Positions 52,796 through 61,763 of a DNA stretch of 64,000 bases are shown piece after piece; position 1 is the stretch's first letter, and each line of letters opens with the position of its first letter. The translations under genes and the position numbers were made by a program. Source of the DNA: Pantoea coffeiphila (GTDB lineage Bacteria > Pseudomonadota > Gammaproteobacteria > Enterobacterales > Enterobacteriaceae). The stretch covers positions 372,001 through 436,000 of the forward strand of contig NZ_JAFBFW010000003.1 in the NCBI RefSeq assembly GCF_016909495.1. Direction: 5' to 3'. A model generated the notes under the pieces. It did no database searches. It worked only from the letters and a program-made list of their open reading frames with translations, and was not told the origin of the DNA.

Positions 52796-53613
52796 TTTGG
52801 CTCCCATGAATAATAAAAGTAGTTATCACAGTAACCGTAAGGGATATTGCCATGAATGGCGCAGTGAGCGAGGAAAACGCGACCTAATCCTTTGGTCTGT
52901 AATTTGTCGCTGTAGAAAAATATGTATTGCTGCCCCGGATTGCAGGTGAGATTAAGTTTTTGTAAAACATTAAAAAAATTCTTCTCATAGTCGTGAGTCG
53001 TTACTGAGCCGACCATATCTGTTGTACCTGACAATTCGCAGCCCCGGCCTGAAACAGAAACGGGGGAGAGAGAAACCGGGTTGAGGCGATTTATCAGGGA
53101 TAAGGGGAGCATCAGTAGCGATAGAATCAGTAATACGGCGCTGGCCATATTCCAGTTAATTTTCCCGGCCTTTGGAAAAGCATTACGGTCTCTCACCACC
53201 TTTGGCGGCATCGTCCGGTCAGAATGCACTTCTGGTGCGGGTTGAAGAGAAAGGCTATCGAGCATCTCGACTGCAATATCCGGATTAAACTGCAAATTAC
53301 CCCGCGAAATGGTCAAAATAATATTTTCTATATCATAGTGGCGGAATGTTTTGCGCAGCATGCTCAGATACTGATTAAGGTTGCTGTTTGATGATGTTAA
53401 TCCATTATCATCCCAGACTTTTTTTAGCACGTCTTCCCGGCTAACTACCTCCTGATGCTGCAGGAAGAACAGCAGTAGCGCGCTGGCAGTAATCGAGAGC
53501 TGGGCGTCCGGAGTATTACTGCCGGGCAGCGTAATGGTTCCGTCTGCGGCGTCATAAATAAGACTGGCGTTAATGTTGTATCGCATTGGCAGCTCATCCA
53601 TGTTGCCCGTCAT
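52792..53613 (-). CDS. CadC/MarT-like transmembrane transcriptional regulator
   Basis: The 273-residue protein has an N-terminal OmpR/CadC-type winged helix (about residues 20-110: ALLLFFLQHQEVVSREDVLKKVWDDNG ... LNQYLSMLRKTFRHY), a linker with basic residues, one membrane helix (about 155-178, MASAVLLILSLLMLPLSLI) and a short periplasmic domain with several Cys residues. ToxR/CadC family members bind DNA while anchored in the membrane and respond to envelope conditions. A translationally coupled FidL-like gene follows. The target is unknown; the cut cluster 500 bp away on the same strand is one candidate. Confidence 0.85.
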   Translation of the reverse strand: MTGNMDELPMRYNINASLIYDAADGTITLPGSNTPDAQLSITASALLLFFLQHQEVVSREDVLKKVWDDNGLTSSNSNLNQYLSMLRKTFRHYDIENIILTISRGNLQFNPDIAVEMLDSLSLQPAPEVHSDRTMPPKVVRDRNAFPKAGKINWNMASAVLLILSLLMLPLSLINRLNPVSLSPVSVSGRGCELSGTTDMVGSVTTHDYEKNFFNVLQKLNLTCNPGQQYIFFYSDKLQTKGLGRVFLAHCAIHGNIPYGYCDNYFYYSWEPK

Positions 53614-53727
53614 TAAGCAAAGTCATTATGAGATTGCTTACCCGTGTCTCAATGAAGTTCTCCGTGATTGAAAATGCCAGGAACGAAGCCGGAAAAATAG
53701 TCAGGTTATGAGATTTATTTTACAGGC

Positions 53728-53757
53728 AGGATCATACCGATGAGCAGGTATGATCCT
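53728..53757. repeat. 11-bp perfect inverted repeat between nlpA and the CadC-like gene
   Basis: AGGATCATACC and GGTATGATCCT face each other across 8 bp. It lies about 130 bp beyond the end of nlpA and about 115 bp before the CadC-like start. It could be a terminator stem or an operator. Confidence 0.6.
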
Positions 53758-53890
53758 TCTTGATCGCGATCAACGGTGAGCGGCGTCGTTGAAGATTATC
53801 CAAATACTGTGTGGCTTTTCACAAATATCTGATTTTAGTAATCTAAACAAATGACAGTGTTAATCATTATGGTACTGCGAGTAAGTTCGA

Positions 53891-54709
53891 TTACCAGCCT
53901 GCGACGGCACCACCATTGAAGATTTTATCCGCAGCGGCCGCCACTTCCGGCGACTGATAGGATTTAATAAAATCGCGAACGTTCTCAGCGTCTTTATTCT
54001 CTTCACGGGTCACGATGATATTCACATAAGGTGACTGCTTATCTTCAATAAATACGCTGTCACGCACCGGATTCAGCCCGGTTTGTTGAATATAGGTGGT
54101 GCTGATAATTGCCACCGTCACTTTGGCATCATCCAGCACGCGGGGCAGCTGTGCGCCTTCCAGCTCCATGATTTGCAGATGCAGTGGGTTAGCGGTGATA
54201 TCCACGGCGGTGGGCAACAGGCCCGTATCCGGTTTGAGCGTAATCAGTTTTTCTTTTTGTAACAGCAACAGTGCGCGGCCAAGATTGGTGGCATCATTTG
54301 GAATGGCGATGGTGTCGCCTTCTTTCAACTCACTGATTGTTTTTATTTTTTTAGAGTAACCAGCCATTGGGAAAACAAATGTATTGCCAACCGCAACCAG
54401 TTTATAACCATGGGCTTTATTATCCTGCTCAAGGAACGGTCGGTGTTGGAACACGTTGGCATCCAGATCGCCGCCTGCCGTAGGTTCATTAGGCAGCAGA
54501 GAACCGCTGAAACCAACCAGTTCAACATCTAATCCGTATTTCTCTTTAGCGACCGTTTTCGCAACTTCAGCAACATCCTGCTCCGCACCGTTAATGACGC
54601 CAACTTTAATATGATGGCTGTCAGCGGCTTTCTGATCGCAGCCGGTGAGTAGTAATCCCAACAGAAGCGCAGTAGTGGTAATGGAACGAGTTATGGCAGG
54701 CTTAAACAC
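53891..54709 (-). CDS. nlpA: Methionine-binding-like lipoprotein NlpA
   Basis: NlpA is an inner-membrane-anchored lipoprotein of the MetQ family that can support methionine uptake. The 272-residue protein (GTG start at 54709, preceded by AGGGA) matches the length of E. coli NlpA. It has a lipobox LLTGC, IKVGVINGAEQDVAEVAKTVA, LDANVFQHRPFLEQDNKAHGY and ends in IFNGGAVAGW, all close to E. coli NlpA. There are no ABC permease or ATPase genes next to it, as in E. coli, which separates it from metQ of the metNIQ operon. An upstream ATG at 54787 lies before the signal peptide and is rejected. Confidence 0.92.
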   Translation of the reverse strand: MFKPAITRSITTTALLLGLLLTGCDQKAADSHHIKVGVINGAEQDVAEVAKTVAKEKYGLDVELVGFSGSLLPNEPTAGGDLDANVFQHRPFLEQDNKAHGYKLVAVGNTFVFPMAGYSKKIKTISELKEGDTIAIPNDATNLGRALLLLQKEKLITLKPDTGLLPTAVDITANPLHLQIMELEGAQLPRVLDDAKVTVAIISTTYIQQTGLNPVRDSVFIEDKQSPYVNIIVTREENKDAENVRDFIKSYQSPEVAAAADKIFNGGAVAGW

Positions 54710-54872
54710 GATATTTTCCCTGAATTCAAAGAGGTAGAAGGCTGTCAAATAACCGTAATTCCGCGATCGAGTCAACCGTTCGGGCATATGATAAAAAAGA
54801 ACAACTTATAATCAGATGATGTAAGGAGCGCGCGCGAGCTTTACGACATGGATTGAGTGGCGGGAGGACGCT

Positions 54873-55133
54873 TTAGTTTGAGCTGCTATGGCGCTCATAC
54901 CAGTGCTCTATAAGTTCGGCCAGTTCATCTTCCTGCGTGTAGAAATAGCATGCGGGCACCTGCAGAATGGCTGCCAGGCGGCAAACCAGTTCAAAATCGG
55001 GTGTATGAATACCGCGTTCGTATTGGTTCATTCGGGTACTGGCGGTGGCTTCGTCAATTCCGGCTAAAATCCCCAGTTTCTGCTGCGATATCTTCATCCT
55101 TGTTCGCGCGTGTTTTAAACGTTGTGGCAGCAT
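54873..55133 (-). CDS. XRE-family helix-turn-helix regulator (tandem copy 1)
   Basis: The 86-residue protein has a Cro/C1-type helix-turn-helix (residues 7-64: RLKHARTRMKISQQKLGILAG ... MNQYERGIHTPDFELVCRLA) and a short C-terminal tail. It is about 70-75% identical to the protein at 55248, so it arose by tandem duplication. AGGAT precedes the ATG. A 17-bp palindrome starts 58 bp upstream, exactly as in its paralogue. Target genes are unknown. Confidence 0.88.
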   Translation of the reverse strand: MLPQRLKHARTRMKISQQKLGILAGIDEATASTRMNQYERGIHTPDFELVCRLAAILQVPACYFYTQEDELAELIEHWYERHSSSN

Positions 55134-55190
55134 GTCGATCCTGACTTCTGAACAGATAACAGGATTCTCTTAGCCGCTCGAATAAAATGT

Positions 55191-55207
55191 ACTAAGTAGA
55201 ACTTAGT
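55191..55207. promoter_or_regulatory. Operator candidate of XRE copy 1
   Basis: ACTAAGT-AGA-ACTTAGT is a perfect 7-3-7 palindrome, 58 bp upstream of the start codon. Its near-copy lies at the same distance from the second XRE gene, which suggests autoregulation and cross-regulation. Confidence 0.7.
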
Positions 55208-55247
55208 CTAATCGACAGGAGATACAGCAGGGAATGCGTTTTAACAT

Positions 55248-55505
55248 TTAGTGTGATTTATGCTGCGAGTACCAGGCCAGCACCAGCCTGGCAAGTTCAT
55301 CTTCCACCGTATAAAAATAGCAGGATGGCACGTCCAGGATAACGGCCAGACGGCATACCAGTTCAAAATCAGGCACGTGAATCCCACGTTCGTACTGGTT
55401 CATACGGGCACTGGCTGTAGCCTCGTCAATTTGCGCTAAAACGCCCAGTTTTTGCTGCGATAGCCCTTTTCTCAGGCGAGCCTCTTTTAAACGATGTGCC
55501 AGCAT
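55248..55505 (-). CDS. XRE-family helix-turn-helix regulator (tandem copy 2)
   Basis: This 85-residue paralogue of the gene at 54873 has the same helix-turn-helix (SQQKLGVLAQIDEATASARMNQYERG) and the CYFYT-EDEL-WY tail pattern. Conserved residues cluster in the recognition region, so both should bind the same DNA. It is divergent from the Ner-like regulator at 55627, and its operator lies in the gap between the two. Confidence 0.88.
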   Translation of the reverse strand: MLAHRLKEARLRKGLSQQKLGVLAQIDEATASARMNQYERGIHVPDFELVCRLAVILDVPSCYFYTVEDELARLVLAWYSQHKSH

Positions 55506-55562
55506 AATAATCCCGGTATTGAAACAATTAACGGGATTCTCTTAGTTGCTAATGCAAATTGT

Positions 55563-55579
55563 ACTAAGTAATGCTTAGT
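55563..55579. promoter_or_regulatory. Operator candidate of XRE copy 2
   Basis: ACTAAGT-AAT-GCTTAGT differs in one arm position from a perfect palindrome and shares both arms with the site at 55191. It is 58 bp upstream of XRE copy 2 and 47 bp upstream of the divergent Ner-like gene. Confidence 0.65.
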
Positions 55580-55626
55580 GTTAAATTGAGCACGAAGCAG
55601 GAACTCACCGACACGCAGAGGATGCC

Positions 55627-55941
55627 ATGACGAAACGACAGGATATGCACAGTGCAGATATTATTGCTGCGATTAAAAAACGTAAAAATTCACTGGCAGC
55701 ACTTTCGCGTGAGGTAGGGCTGAGTTCGGGGACGCTGGCGAATGCACTGAAAAAACCCTGGCCAAAAGGTGAGTTTATTATTGCCGCCGCGCTGGATATG
55801 CACCCATCAGAAATCTGGCCAAGTCGTTATTATGATAAGCGCGGGCGCCTGCTCCCGCGTGAGAGACTTATCCGCCGCACGCAGGATGATGTTGCGGCGG
55901 ATGATTCTGTTTTAAATGATGAGAAAGGGGATGCAGAATGA
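55627..55941 (+). CDS. Ner/Nlp (SfsB)-type DNA-binding protein
   Basis: The 104-residue protein resembles the phage Mu Ner / E. coli SfsB (Nlp) family: ADIIAAIKKRKNSLAALSREVGLSSGTLANAL is the helix-turn-helix and WPKGEFIIAAALDMHPSEIWPSRYYDKRGR the family tail. SfsB acts on maltose genes in E. coli. A GAGGA site precedes ATG 55627. It could be controlled by the XRE pair through the operator at 55563. It ends 24 bp before the convergent ampH stop. Confidence 0.88.
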   Translation: MTKRQDMHSADIIAAIKKRKNSLAALSREVGLSSGTLANALKKPWPKGEFIIAAALDMHPSEIWPSRYYDKRGRLLPRERLIRRTQDDVAADDSVLNDEKGDAE

Positions 55942-55964
55942 AATGCATGCCGAACATAACACAA

Positions 55965-57140
55965 TCAGTTTGCCATAATGCTGGCGGCCAGCTGAGCGCT
56001 GCCTGACGAGTTACCAATCATCTCGGTAAGCAGGTTATTGACGCCATCACTCATTGGCGTGAAGCGGGTTTCATTCGAGCGGGCGACAACAATAAATACA
56101 CCTACGCTGTACTGTGGCACCATCGCCATATAGGTAATAAAGCCGCCACCTCCACCGGTTTTTTCAATGATCCCCGGCCTGCCTTCGCGCGGAGCCATGT
56201 AAACCCATCCCATACCGAGTGCATCTGCACGTCCGGGGACATCCATCCCCTCTACTTTAGTGAGCTGGCTACGCTGGTAAATCATCGTTTGCAGTCGGTC
56301 AACATGGGCACTACGAGCCTGCACATCTGATGACAGGAACTGCTGCATCCAGCGACCCATATCATCCGGCGTGGAGTAAACCCCTCCGCTGCCAATCGCC
56401 GCCAGTGAGTTATTGCACGGACTGGGGTTTTTCGCCGGGATAATCAGACGCGCACACTGGTCTGGAGACGGTGTAAAAGTGGTATCTTTCATTCCCAGAG
56501 GTCGGGTGACTTTCTCCTGCAGCAGGGCCGGATAGGATTTACCTCCGGCTTTTGCCAGGGCATCACCCAATAAATCAAAGGCTAAATTAGAGTAGGAAGC
56601 AACCTGGCCGGGAGCTGATTTTAACTGGGCGGTACGCAGCCACGCCCAGCGCTGGCTGTTCGTAGGCCAGGTGAACACCGGACGCATCGCTTTACCGCCG
56701 GGCTGCTCACGAGGCAGGCCGCTGGTGTGTGTGGCAAGGTTAACCAGTCGGATGGGCTGCCCGTTCCAGGTGGGTACTCGGGCACCGGCAGGAGCGTACT
56801 TACTAAGAGGATCGTCCAGCTTGAGCCGACCTTCTTCTGCCAGTTTAACCATCAGTTCGCTACTCATCAGCTTACTCAACGAGGCGATACGGACCAGTGA
56901 ATCCTTAGCGGGTGGCTGCTTGCTTCCGGGACGCACTACACCGCGGCTGGCGAAGATACGCTGGTTGGCATCAATAGCGACAATGGCCATACCGCTGGCT
57001 TTGGTGTTATAGAAAATATTATCGGCATAGCGATTAACCAGTTCGGAGGCCAGCAGCGGATCGGGCGTTTTCTGCGCCTGGCTTTGCATTGGCAGAGCAA
57101 GCACAGGTAAAAATATCAGGGCGTAGCGCAAAGATTTCAA
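55965..57140 (-). CDS. ampH: D-alanyl-D-alanine carboxypeptidase/endopeptidase AmpH
   Basis: AmpH is a periplasmic penicillin-binding protein of the class C beta-lactamase fold, active in peptidoglycan recycling. The 391-residue protein has a signal peptide (MKSLRYALIFLPVLALPMQSQAQ), the nucleophile motif SLSK (RIASLSKLMSSEL), YSN in AYSNLAF-like context (SYSNLAFDLLGDALAK) and KTG in EKTGGGGGF. Long matches with E. coli AmpH (PSPDQCARL, GWVYMAPREGRPGI) secure the name. The start codon is TTG 57140; no in-frame ATG or GTG lies between it and the upstream TAA stop. It is convergent with the Ner-like gene. Confidence 0.93.
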   Translation of the reverse strand: MKSLRYALIFLPVLALPMQSQAQKTPDPLLASELVNRYADNIFYNTKASGMAIVAIDANQRIFASRGVVRPGSKQPPAKDSLVRIASLSKLMSSELMVKLAEEGRLKLDDPLSKYAPAGARVPTWNGQPIRLVNLATHTSGLPREQPGGKAMRPVFTWPTNSQRWAWLRTAQLKSAPGQVASYSNLAFDLLGDALAKAGGKSYPALLQEKVTRPLGMKDTTFTPSPDQCARLIIPAKNPSPCNNSLAAIGSGGVYSTPDDMGRWMQQFLSSDVQARSAHVDRLQTMIYQRSQLTKVEGMDVPGRADALGMGWVYMAPREGRPGIIEKTGGGGGFITYMAMVPQYSVGVFIVVARSNETRFTPMSDGVNNLLTEMIGNSSGSAQLAASIMAN

Positions 57141-57451
57141 CGGGAAGGCTTTCCTGTGAGTGAATGGTTACTACGCCATAGTAATTTTTCTGTTTTTTAC
57201 TGCAAGCCCTTCATGTGAATAAAAGTGTCACGACAGGTATCGAATGGAATCAATAGCGGGCAGGTGTTTCACTCTGGTAGAAAATAAAGCGCGGCGAATT
57301 CACAACGGTTTCGAAATAACCCCCGCGAAGGCATAAAAATACTGCCAATAGTACAAGCCGGGCGTTTGGTTAGCGGAATCTGGGTTAGCCGAAATTCTAT
57401 ATTTATCATTCGATAAAATGACAAGCGCCCCCGATGCCGGGGGCGGATTGT
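57141..57451. other. Intergenic region between ampH and opgB
   Basis: About 310 bp without a recognisable gene. It contains the ampH promoter and, at the right end, the opgB terminator. Nothing else stands out. Confidence 0.55.
57426..57445 (-). terminator. Intrinsic terminator of opgB
   Basis: CGCCCCCG pairs perfectly with CGGGGGCG around a 4-nt loop, starting 6 bp after opgB on the minus strand, followed by CTTGTCATTTT. Confidence 0.7.
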
Positions 57452-59746
57452 TTACTGCTGTGGCGATACTTGCAGGTCGATAAGTCCGATGCCCAGCCTG
57501 CGGGCAGCAAAACCATCAACGGTACCCAGCGTTGACTCGGCCGGTTCTGGAGGTACCAGGATGATACTGCGCGCACCTGAAGGATTGCTGACCTGTAACG
57601 TCAGGGTGGTATCGCTTTCGCCCAGAGAGATTTCCTGCTGCCAGTCACCCACCTTAACGACGACCGGGCGTAATGCGTTGTTGCCAAACGCGCGCGCCGT
57701 CAGCTTCAGCTGGAACGCTTCAGGCAGCGGTTCCAGATACTGTATGGTCACTTCCGGTAGCAGATTCGCATCAGACCAGCGGCCCCATGGCTCAACGTAG
57801 GACATACCGGTGATTTTCAGCACCTGCTGCGGTAGCCCCGGCAGGTTAAACAGAATACGGTCCGAGCGATATTTTAAATCGGCATCGGCGATTCGCAGGC
57901 GGGTTACGCTGCGCTGATACTGTTCGTCACTGCTGCTGTTGGTTGGGGTAAAGGTGATTTTCCCCAATGTACTGCCCGGTTTGAGCTGTTCAATATGCGG
58001 TTTCGCATTCAGCGTACCGTTGGCAATGCATAGCCCGTTATTCAGCGTCAGGGATTCGTCCCATACGCTGCCGATTTTGTAACAGCGATCGGCCCAGACA
58101 AATTTTTCATCAGGGGCAAATCTCGCCAGCTGCTGTTTCAGAGGCGTTGCCAGATAGGCATCAAGCTTGGGTTCAATCTTGTTTGGCATCACCGATAAAA
58201 GCAGCGGCAGCTTAAAGTGGGAACCTGAGAAACTGAATGTATTATTTTCGCTGTCTATTTTGTAATCCGAAATCGCTTTCGGGAAGTTCCACAGCTTTAT
58301 AACGTCGGGCTTCCACTCGTTAATCTTTTCTTTGATATTCAGATAAGTGGCAGAAAGTGACGTGGATGAAAGCGAACTGCGCCCCAGACCGATAAAGTTA
58401 TCTCCGCCCATGGCATCCAGTACGGTCGCACCGTTATCCAGCGTGCTGCGTTTGGCCGTGATAACTTTGCTGCTGACGTTGTCGCCGCGCAGCATGAAGA
58501 ACAGGTCGCGACGATCGTGCTGGTTCAGGTACTTAAAGGCGGTGTTGTTCATCGCCAGGTGATCGGAGCCGACAACGATAATGGTATTTTTGAAGTACGG
58601 TGTTGCACGTATTCTTTCAATCAGCCGGGCAATATGTTCCTGGCCGCAGGCGACGGCAGCAAAAGACTTATTCTCTTTTCCATCAAATGGATAGGACTTT
58701 TTCTGGCAGCTGCGGGAGATGAATCCGTCTGGATGATGGGTATCTACGGTGAGTGCAAACAGCGAGAAGGGCTGATTTTTCTTCGCCAGCTCCAGATATT
58801 TATCGAAGACGATATCGAGCACGGTATCGTCGTACCAGCCCCAGTCGTTACGATAGTTCTGATCTTTCACCATGCTTTTTAATTCATTGAAACCATAAAT
58901 ATGGTCGAAGCCGTGGGAAGTGAAGAACAGATCTTTGCCGGCAAAGCTCAGGCTGGCTCCCTGATAGAAATAGTTCTGATAGCCGGACGCTTTAAGGATG
59001 TCACCCAGGCAGACGTTTTGCGGATAGAAGGTGGAAAGCGAGCTGGACGCGTTGCCATCAAAAGGCGCAAACAGCGGGATGCCGCACTGTGAGGCAACAA
59101 TACCGGCAATCGTATATTCGGTCCCGGGCAGCTGTTCGGTGTTACTGAAATCGAGTGAGTCCGCTTTGATGCGGTTCAGTTCCGGGGCCAGGGCAGGAAA
59201 CGCCTTATCATCAAAATAGGTACGTTCCAGGCTTTCCGCGTAGATATACACCAGGTTTGGGCGATCGCCGCGCAGGTTCTTCCCCGGCACCTTATAGTGA
59301 CTGTAAAAGTCGGAATCCCCTTTCGCGACCTGTGATTTGATCAGATCGCTAACCTGCTGGTACGCCGGCGTTGTTTTAATGGATGCCGCAGCGAGTACCA
59401 GCGCCAGCAGGCTGTACAGTTTGCTGTAATTATGGTTTTTACGCAGACGTAAAACCCAGGATAAAAACAGAAATAGCAATAATAAACCGACGATCAGTCC
59501 AGCGGCCGGCATAATATATTTCTGTAATCCTGCGCCACTCAGACTGCTGGTTATCGTATAGATAACCGCGTCGTTAATTCCTTCACCGGTAAAGTAATTA
59601 CTCGCAAAAAGTGAAGCATTTAGAATGATATAGATGCCCAGCAGCGCCAGTACGGCAGAAAACCACAGCTTATGTTGCCCCCCCTTCCAGGTGTAGAGAG
59701 CAGCAGAAGCGACAAACAATACTAAAGATAACCATTCTGAAACCAT
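57452..59746 (-). CDS. opgB: Phosphoglycerol transferase I OpgB (MdoB)
   Basis: OpgB transfers phosphoglycerol from phosphatidylglycerol to osmoregulated periplasmic glucans. The 764-residue protein matches E. coli OpgB in length. Several hydrophobic segments lie in residues 1-140, then an alkaline-phosphatase/sulfatase-type periplasmic domain (YIYAESLERTYFDD with its nucleophile region, QLPGTEYTIAGIVASQCGIPLF, TVDTHHPDGFISRSCQ, VVGSDHLAMNNTAF). ATG 59746 is preferred because it matches the E. coli start (MSEWLS-like); an upstream in-frame TTG at 59776 has a CAGGGA before it and cannot be excluded. It is monocistronic. Confidence 0.93.
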   Translation of the reverse strand: MVSEWLSLVLFVASAALYTWKGGQHKLWFSAVLALLGIYIILNASLFASNYFTGEGINDAVIYTITSSLSGAGLQKYIMPAAGLIVGLLLLFLFLSWVLRLRKNHNYSKLYSLLALVLAAASIKTTPAYQQVSDLIKSQVAKGDSDFYSHYKVPGKNLRGDRPNLVYIYAESLERTYFDDKAFPALAPELNRIKADSLDFSNTEQLPGTEYTIAGIVASQCGIPLFAPFDGNASSSLSTFYPQNVCLGDILKASGYQNYFYQGASLSFAGKDLFFTSHGFDHIYGFNELKSMVKDQNYRNDWGWYDDTVLDIVFDKYLELAKKNQPFSLFALTVDTHHPDGFISRSCQKKSYPFDGKENKSFAAVACGQEHIARLIERIRATPYFKNTIIVVGSDHLAMNNTAFKYLNQHDRRDLFFMLRGDNVSSKVITAKRSTLDNGATVLDAMGGDNFIGLGRSSLSSTSLSATYLNIKEKINEWKPDVIKLWNFPKAISDYKIDSENNTFSFSGSHFKLPLLLSVMPNKIEPKLDAYLATPLKQQLARFAPDEKFVWADRCYKIGSVWDESLTLNNGLCIANGTLNAKPHIEQLKPGSTLGKITFTPTNSSSDEQYQRSVTRLRIADADLKYRSDRILFNLPGLPQQVLKITGMSYVEPWGRWSDANLLPEVTIQYLEPLPEAFQLKLTARAFGNNALRPVVVKVGDWQQEISLGESDTTLTLQVSNPSGARSIILVPPEPAESTLGTVDGFAARRLGIGLIDLQVSPQQ

Positions 59747-60559
59747 TGGATCGATTTTACCCTGTGTGTGACGCAATCCCTGTCAGGTAGCGGCGAGATG
59801 AAATGATTCGAGTTAACGAATTAATTTAACGCAGCGAATTATCTCTGGCAATAAATGGGGGGGACAGCGAAATGTGGGTGTCGAGGCCATTCAAGCCTGT
59901 CTGTTTAGGTTTTGTTTAACTTTCCCGGGAGTAAACGTAACTAATGTTAAGCAAAGCCGGTTTAACTCAGCTTGCTATGGCAGGGATATAAAACTCTTTT
60001 ATATCATTTATTTATTTCTTCGTTATCTGCCATGTACTCTTACAGTGTTGATGAGAGAATGCATACGGTGAGCGATTGGGTAAAGATTACTAATCTTTCT
60101 TTTCATTCGGCAATAATTACAAAATTCAGATACGGCTCACATTCTCAATGGCTGTTTGGCACTTCTCCTTAGTTTGCGGGTAGGGCGTCACATCAGCCTG
60201 TTATGATGGGAAAAGACCCACGTAAAGGAAGGGGGGCGGTCGTAATGGCGAACCCCATCTCATTCTTTACCCTGATGGCCTGGGCGATAACTTTCCGGTG
60301 TTTTGCACGACGGCAAGTGAATTTCTGCGTTATGCAGCATGATTTTTAAGCGAACAAATAATGCTATTGTTTAACTGGTGTATAAGCAATAAGCACAAAA
60401 TGATTAATTGCGATTGTTTTGAAATATATTGAAAACAATTATCGGTTATTTATTAAGGGGAAAAAGCACAAAATAATAAAATTGGTATGTTTTATATTAG
60501 TTTGTCCAGTGTAATATTTTGTTCAATATTTATTTTACAATATTACACAGGAATACAAG
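59747..60559. other. Long intergenic region before the porin gene
   Basis: About 810 bp. The left half has only short frames without recognisable products. From about 60330 the sequence is strongly AT-rich, as is usual for porin promoters with OmpR-type control, but no site was assigned. The perfect inverted repeat at 60509 is noted separately. Confidence 0.55.
60509..60548 (+). promoter_or_regulatory. Perfect inverted repeat in the porin leader
   Basis: GTGTAATATT and AATATTACAC (10-bp perfect arms, 20-nt spacer) end directly before the AGGAA ribosome-binding site (60549). The structure could be an operator or an mRNA stem that affects translation, as in regulated porin genes. Confidence 0.6.
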
Positions 60560-61711
60560 ATGTTAATTAAAACACGTACGCTTGCTCAGGCAGTGGCGCT
60601 GGGACTGATTGTGGGCAGTGCTTCTTTCGCCGCTAATGCAGAAATTACCCTTTTGAAACAGGACCCTCAGGCAGGCGATCCGCTTAGCCGCCTGAACTTC
60701 ACCGTGGGCGGCAGTATCCGACCACAGTTCAACAATATGACCGGCGACGGTGATAAAGGTTCATATAAACGTAACGGTTTTGATGGCGGTACGCGTTTCC
60801 GTTTCGCGGCAGATTATTATCTGTTCGATGATATTAGCTGGATCAGCTATTACGAACTGGGTGTGAATATCCCTGCGCTGTTCGACTGGGATAACCACCA
60901 CGCCGACGGTGCAAATAATACCTCGCGTCGTATGCTGTATACCGGCCTTAAGAGCGCGACCTGGGGCCAGTTGACCTTTGGTCAGCAGAACAGCGTCTAC
61001 TACGATGTTGTCGGCGCTAAAACCGATATCTGGGATTACGACATGCTGGGCCAGGCATCGGGTAACGGGATTAACGGCGATTATGACGGTTCTTACCGTA
61101 GCCGTAAGATGCTGAAATACAAAAATACCTTAGGCAATACCGACTTTTACGCTTCCTATCTGTTCTCCGACAATGAGTACCTGCCGGGTAACGGCCTGCG
61201 TTACAAACGTCAGGGTGGCGGCTCGCTGGGTGTGGACTACCACATCACGAAGGATCTGACCTGGGGTACGGCATGGAACTATACGCGCGCTGAAATGCGC
61301 AATCCTGGCAACGGCGATGATAAATCCTACGATCAAAATATCTTCGGTACGGCACTGAGCTGGACGCCGGATAACTGGACCTTCACCGCCGGCGGTGGCT
61401 GGTATGATAATTTCCTGACCACCAAGCAGGCTAATGTTCACAACTACTTTGCCGGTGATGCGTGGGGTATTGAATATCTGGCAGGTTATACCATTCCGGT
61501 ACAGCAGTACGGGCTGAAATCAGTGATGCCGTATGTGATGGGTGACCGTCTGGAGTACGTTACTGGCCGCAACTACAAGCGTATCGACAACGGTCTGGGT
61601 GTTACCTTCAAGCTGGATTACGGCTTCCGTGTTGACTACGAACACGTCTTTACCTCAAGCACCGACAATCTGGGTGATATGAACCTGGTGCGCCTGCGCT
61701 ACGACTTCTGA
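60560..61711 (+). CDS. Outer-membrane porin
   Basis: The 383-residue protein has a signal peptide (MLIKTRTLAQAVALGLIVGSASFAANA) and an aromatic/Gly beta-barrel pattern with a C-terminal Phe (LVRLRYDF), typical of outer-membrane assembly. The start of the mature chain (LLKQDPQAGDPLSRLNFTVGGSIRPQFNN) and the segments NGFDGGTRFRFAADYYLF and ATWGQLTFGQQNSVYYDVVG indicate a Gram-negative general porin related to OmpC/OmpF-type, but not a standard one of these. Substrates are unknown. A strong hairpin follows the stop. Confidence 0.85.
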   Translation: MLIKTRTLAQAVALGLIVGSASFAANAEITLLKQDPQAGDPLSRLNFTVGGSIRPQFNNMTGDGDKGSYKRNGFDGGTRFRFAADYYLFDDISWISYYELGVNIPALFDWDNHHADGANNTSRRMLYTGLKSATWGQLTFGQQNSVYYDVVGAKTDIWDYDMLGQASGNGINGDYDGSYRSRKMLKYKNTLGNTDFYASYLFSDNEYLPGNGLRYKRQGGGSLGVDYHITKDLTWGTAWNYTRAEMRNPGNGDDKSYDQNIFGTALSWTPDNWTFTAGGGWYDNFLTTKQANVHNYFAGDAWGIEYLAGYTIPVQQYGLKSVMPYVMGDRLEYVTGRNYKRIDNGLGVTFKLDYGFRVDYEHVFTSSTDNLGDMNLVRLRYDF

Positions 61712-61720
61712 TTTAACAGT

Positions 61721-61744
61721 GCTCCCCGACGGCTGTCGGGGAGC
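61721..61744 (+). terminator. Hairpin after the porin gene
   Basis: GCTCCCCGAC pairs with GTCGGGGAGC around GGCT, 10 bp after the porin stop. There is no T-tract. It is also just beyond the convergent tautomerase gene. Confidence 0.65.
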
Positions 61745-61763
61745 GTCTGCATCTGAATACGTC

